The position numbers were made by a program, and so were the translations under genes. A stretch of DNA of 64,000 bases from Dehalococcoidia bacterium. GTDB lineage: Bacteria > Chloroflexota > Dehalococcoidia > E44-bin15. A model generated the notes under the pieces. The model searched no databases. It worked only from the letters and a program-made list of their open reading frames with translations, and had not been told where the DNA came from. Shown here piece after piece: positions 63,450-64,000 of this stretch. Within the stretch, counting starts at the first letter, position 1. Each line of letters begins with the position of its first letter. The DNA lies in the NCBI GenBank assembly GCA_041649635.1, contig JBAZMV010000005.1, forward strand, positions 1 to 64,000. Direction: 5' to 3'.

Positions 63450-63479
63450 ATATTAACATACAGGGTTGTGTGATGTCAA
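63450..63479 (-). promoter_or_regulatory. Promoter of the riboswitch transcript
   Basis: Minus strand: TTGACA (63479-63474), an 18-bp spacer, TAATAT (63455-63450). Transcription would start near 63442, about 45 bases before the aptamer and 250 bases before the ATG at 63193. Confidence 0.7.
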
Positions 63480-63546
63480 CAATAAAATAGGGAGCAACCG
63501 TTACCCCGCCTTATGGAGCTCAGGCCTTGAAATGCAGTAAGACTGA

Positions 63547-63575
63547 TTGACAAAGTTCGAACAACGAACTAGTAT
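63547..63575 (+). promoter_or_regulatory. Promoter of the divergent lipoprotein gene, with palindromic spacer
   Basis: TTGACA (63547-63552), 17-bp spacer, TAGTAT (63570-63575). The spacer contains AGTTCG-N5-CGAACT (63554-63570), a likely repressor site. This is back to back with the riboswitch promoter, 67 bp between the two -35 boxes. Confidence 0.65.
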
Positions 63576-63622
63576 TTCCTCTATATTAACTACTAATAGC
63601 AATACTTCAATAAAGATCCAGT

Positions 63623-64000
63623 ATGCGACTAAAAAGTATATTTGTAATAGTGCTCCTAAGTGTTATTCTGGCTTCTACAATTGCCTGTGAGACAGAAACC
63701 TACAGTCTATACACTACGACAGACGGGCAGGGAGTAATATCGCCTTCTTCAGGGACATATGATGATGGAGAAGTAGTTGCAATAACTGCGAGCCCAGCGT
63801 CCGGTTGGGAGTTTGATCGCTGGGAGGGATTCTTTAATGGCAGCGAGAATCCGGTTTATATACGAATGAATTCCGATAAGACACTGAATGCTTATTTTAC
63901 AGAACTCCCGACACCTACTCCAACGGCAACACCCATTCCTACTCAAACGTTTACACCTACCCCAACACCGACCCCTATAGCTACTTCAACCAGTGCACCA
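63623..64000 (+). CDS. Lipoprotein with InlB-like repeat and Thr-Pro linker (partial, runs off right edge)
   Basis: At least 126 residues, open to the last base. A signal peptide with STIAC (Cys about 22) fits a lipoprotein, although the -3 residue is Thr rather than the usual Leu. Then one divergent InlB repeat (GVISPSSGTYDDGE, GWEFDRWEG, NAYFTE) and a Thr/Pro-rich tract. The InlB repeat is similar to the two in the giant secreted protein encoded divergently. Confidence 0.8.
   Translation, partial: MRLKSIFVIVLLSVILASTIACETETYSLYTTTDGQGVISPSSGTYDDGEVVAITASPASGWEFDRWEGFFNGSENPVYIRMNSDKTLNAYFTELPTPTPTATPIPTQTFTPTPTPTPIATSTSAP

Overview
This 64 kb window reads as chromosome of an uncultured, anaerobic, monoderm-like bacterium, most probably Chloroflexota, class Dehalococcoidia. 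That placement is an inference from gene content: a 2-oxoacid:ferredoxin oxidoreductase, rubrerythrin, type Ibeta DAHP synthase with AroH, heliorhodopsin, ComEA/ComEC, CaiB-type CoA transferases and many TTG/GTG starts. No rRNA or tRNA gene was seen, so taxonomy is not proven. Most genes are compact, GC-rich operons. Several AT-rich genes and hairpin repeat arrays interrupt them.

Layout. 1-3.35 kb: the 5' part of a very large minus-strand gene. It encodes two tandem membrane HEMGH (M50-like) units, then an enolase whose catalytic barrel precedes its N-terminal domain, then a second membrane/linker unit nearly identical in DNA to the first. 3.4-7 kb: MTA phosphorylase, an AT-rich orphan and tyrS, separated by hairpin repeats. 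7-13.3 kb (minus strand): aroH-aroF-ribF, and rph followed by two CoA transferases and a CPBP protease; one CoA transferase carries an in-frame copy of the hairpin repeat. 13.5-17.8 kb: AT-rich probable defence island with a nuclease-DGQHR-HEPN protein, a Dam methylase and a Bro-N/DinD protein. 17.9-29.3 kb: small membrane proteins, Smr, a phosphodiesterase, dodecin, an epimerase with a C-terminal zinc ribbon, radical SAM, an isochorismatase-fold hydrolase, two kinases, ComEC/ComEA. 29.4-36.2 kb: ABC transporter, VOC protein, copper ATPase and a His-rich lipoprotein. 36.4-42.4 kb: a sulfur/Fe-S module (TusA, DsrE-like, cysteine desulfurase, IscU-MIP18 fusion) followed by KorA, KorB, ferredoxin and a WrbA-like flavoprotein. 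42.5-49.5 kb: PPC protein, heliorhodopsin, a 1625-residue 7TM/8-PAS/GAF histidine kinase and a zinc-ribbon response regulator. 49.5-54.5 kb: a membrane protein, dCMP deaminase, racemase, rubrerythrin and an FMN oxidoreductase. 54.7-64 kb: a promoter, cyclic-dinucleotide (GEMM) riboswitch and terminator ahead of a pilin-like ORF with an in-frame stop and a 2653-residue secreted PKD/phosphoesterase protein, with a divergent lipoprotein running off the right edge.

The strongest candidates for something undescribed are the membrane-tethered, domain-swapped enolase fused to duplicated HEMGH units; the nuclease-DGQHR-HEPN/Dam pair; the heliorhodopsin next to a giant PAS kinase; and the riboswitch-controlled surface protein.
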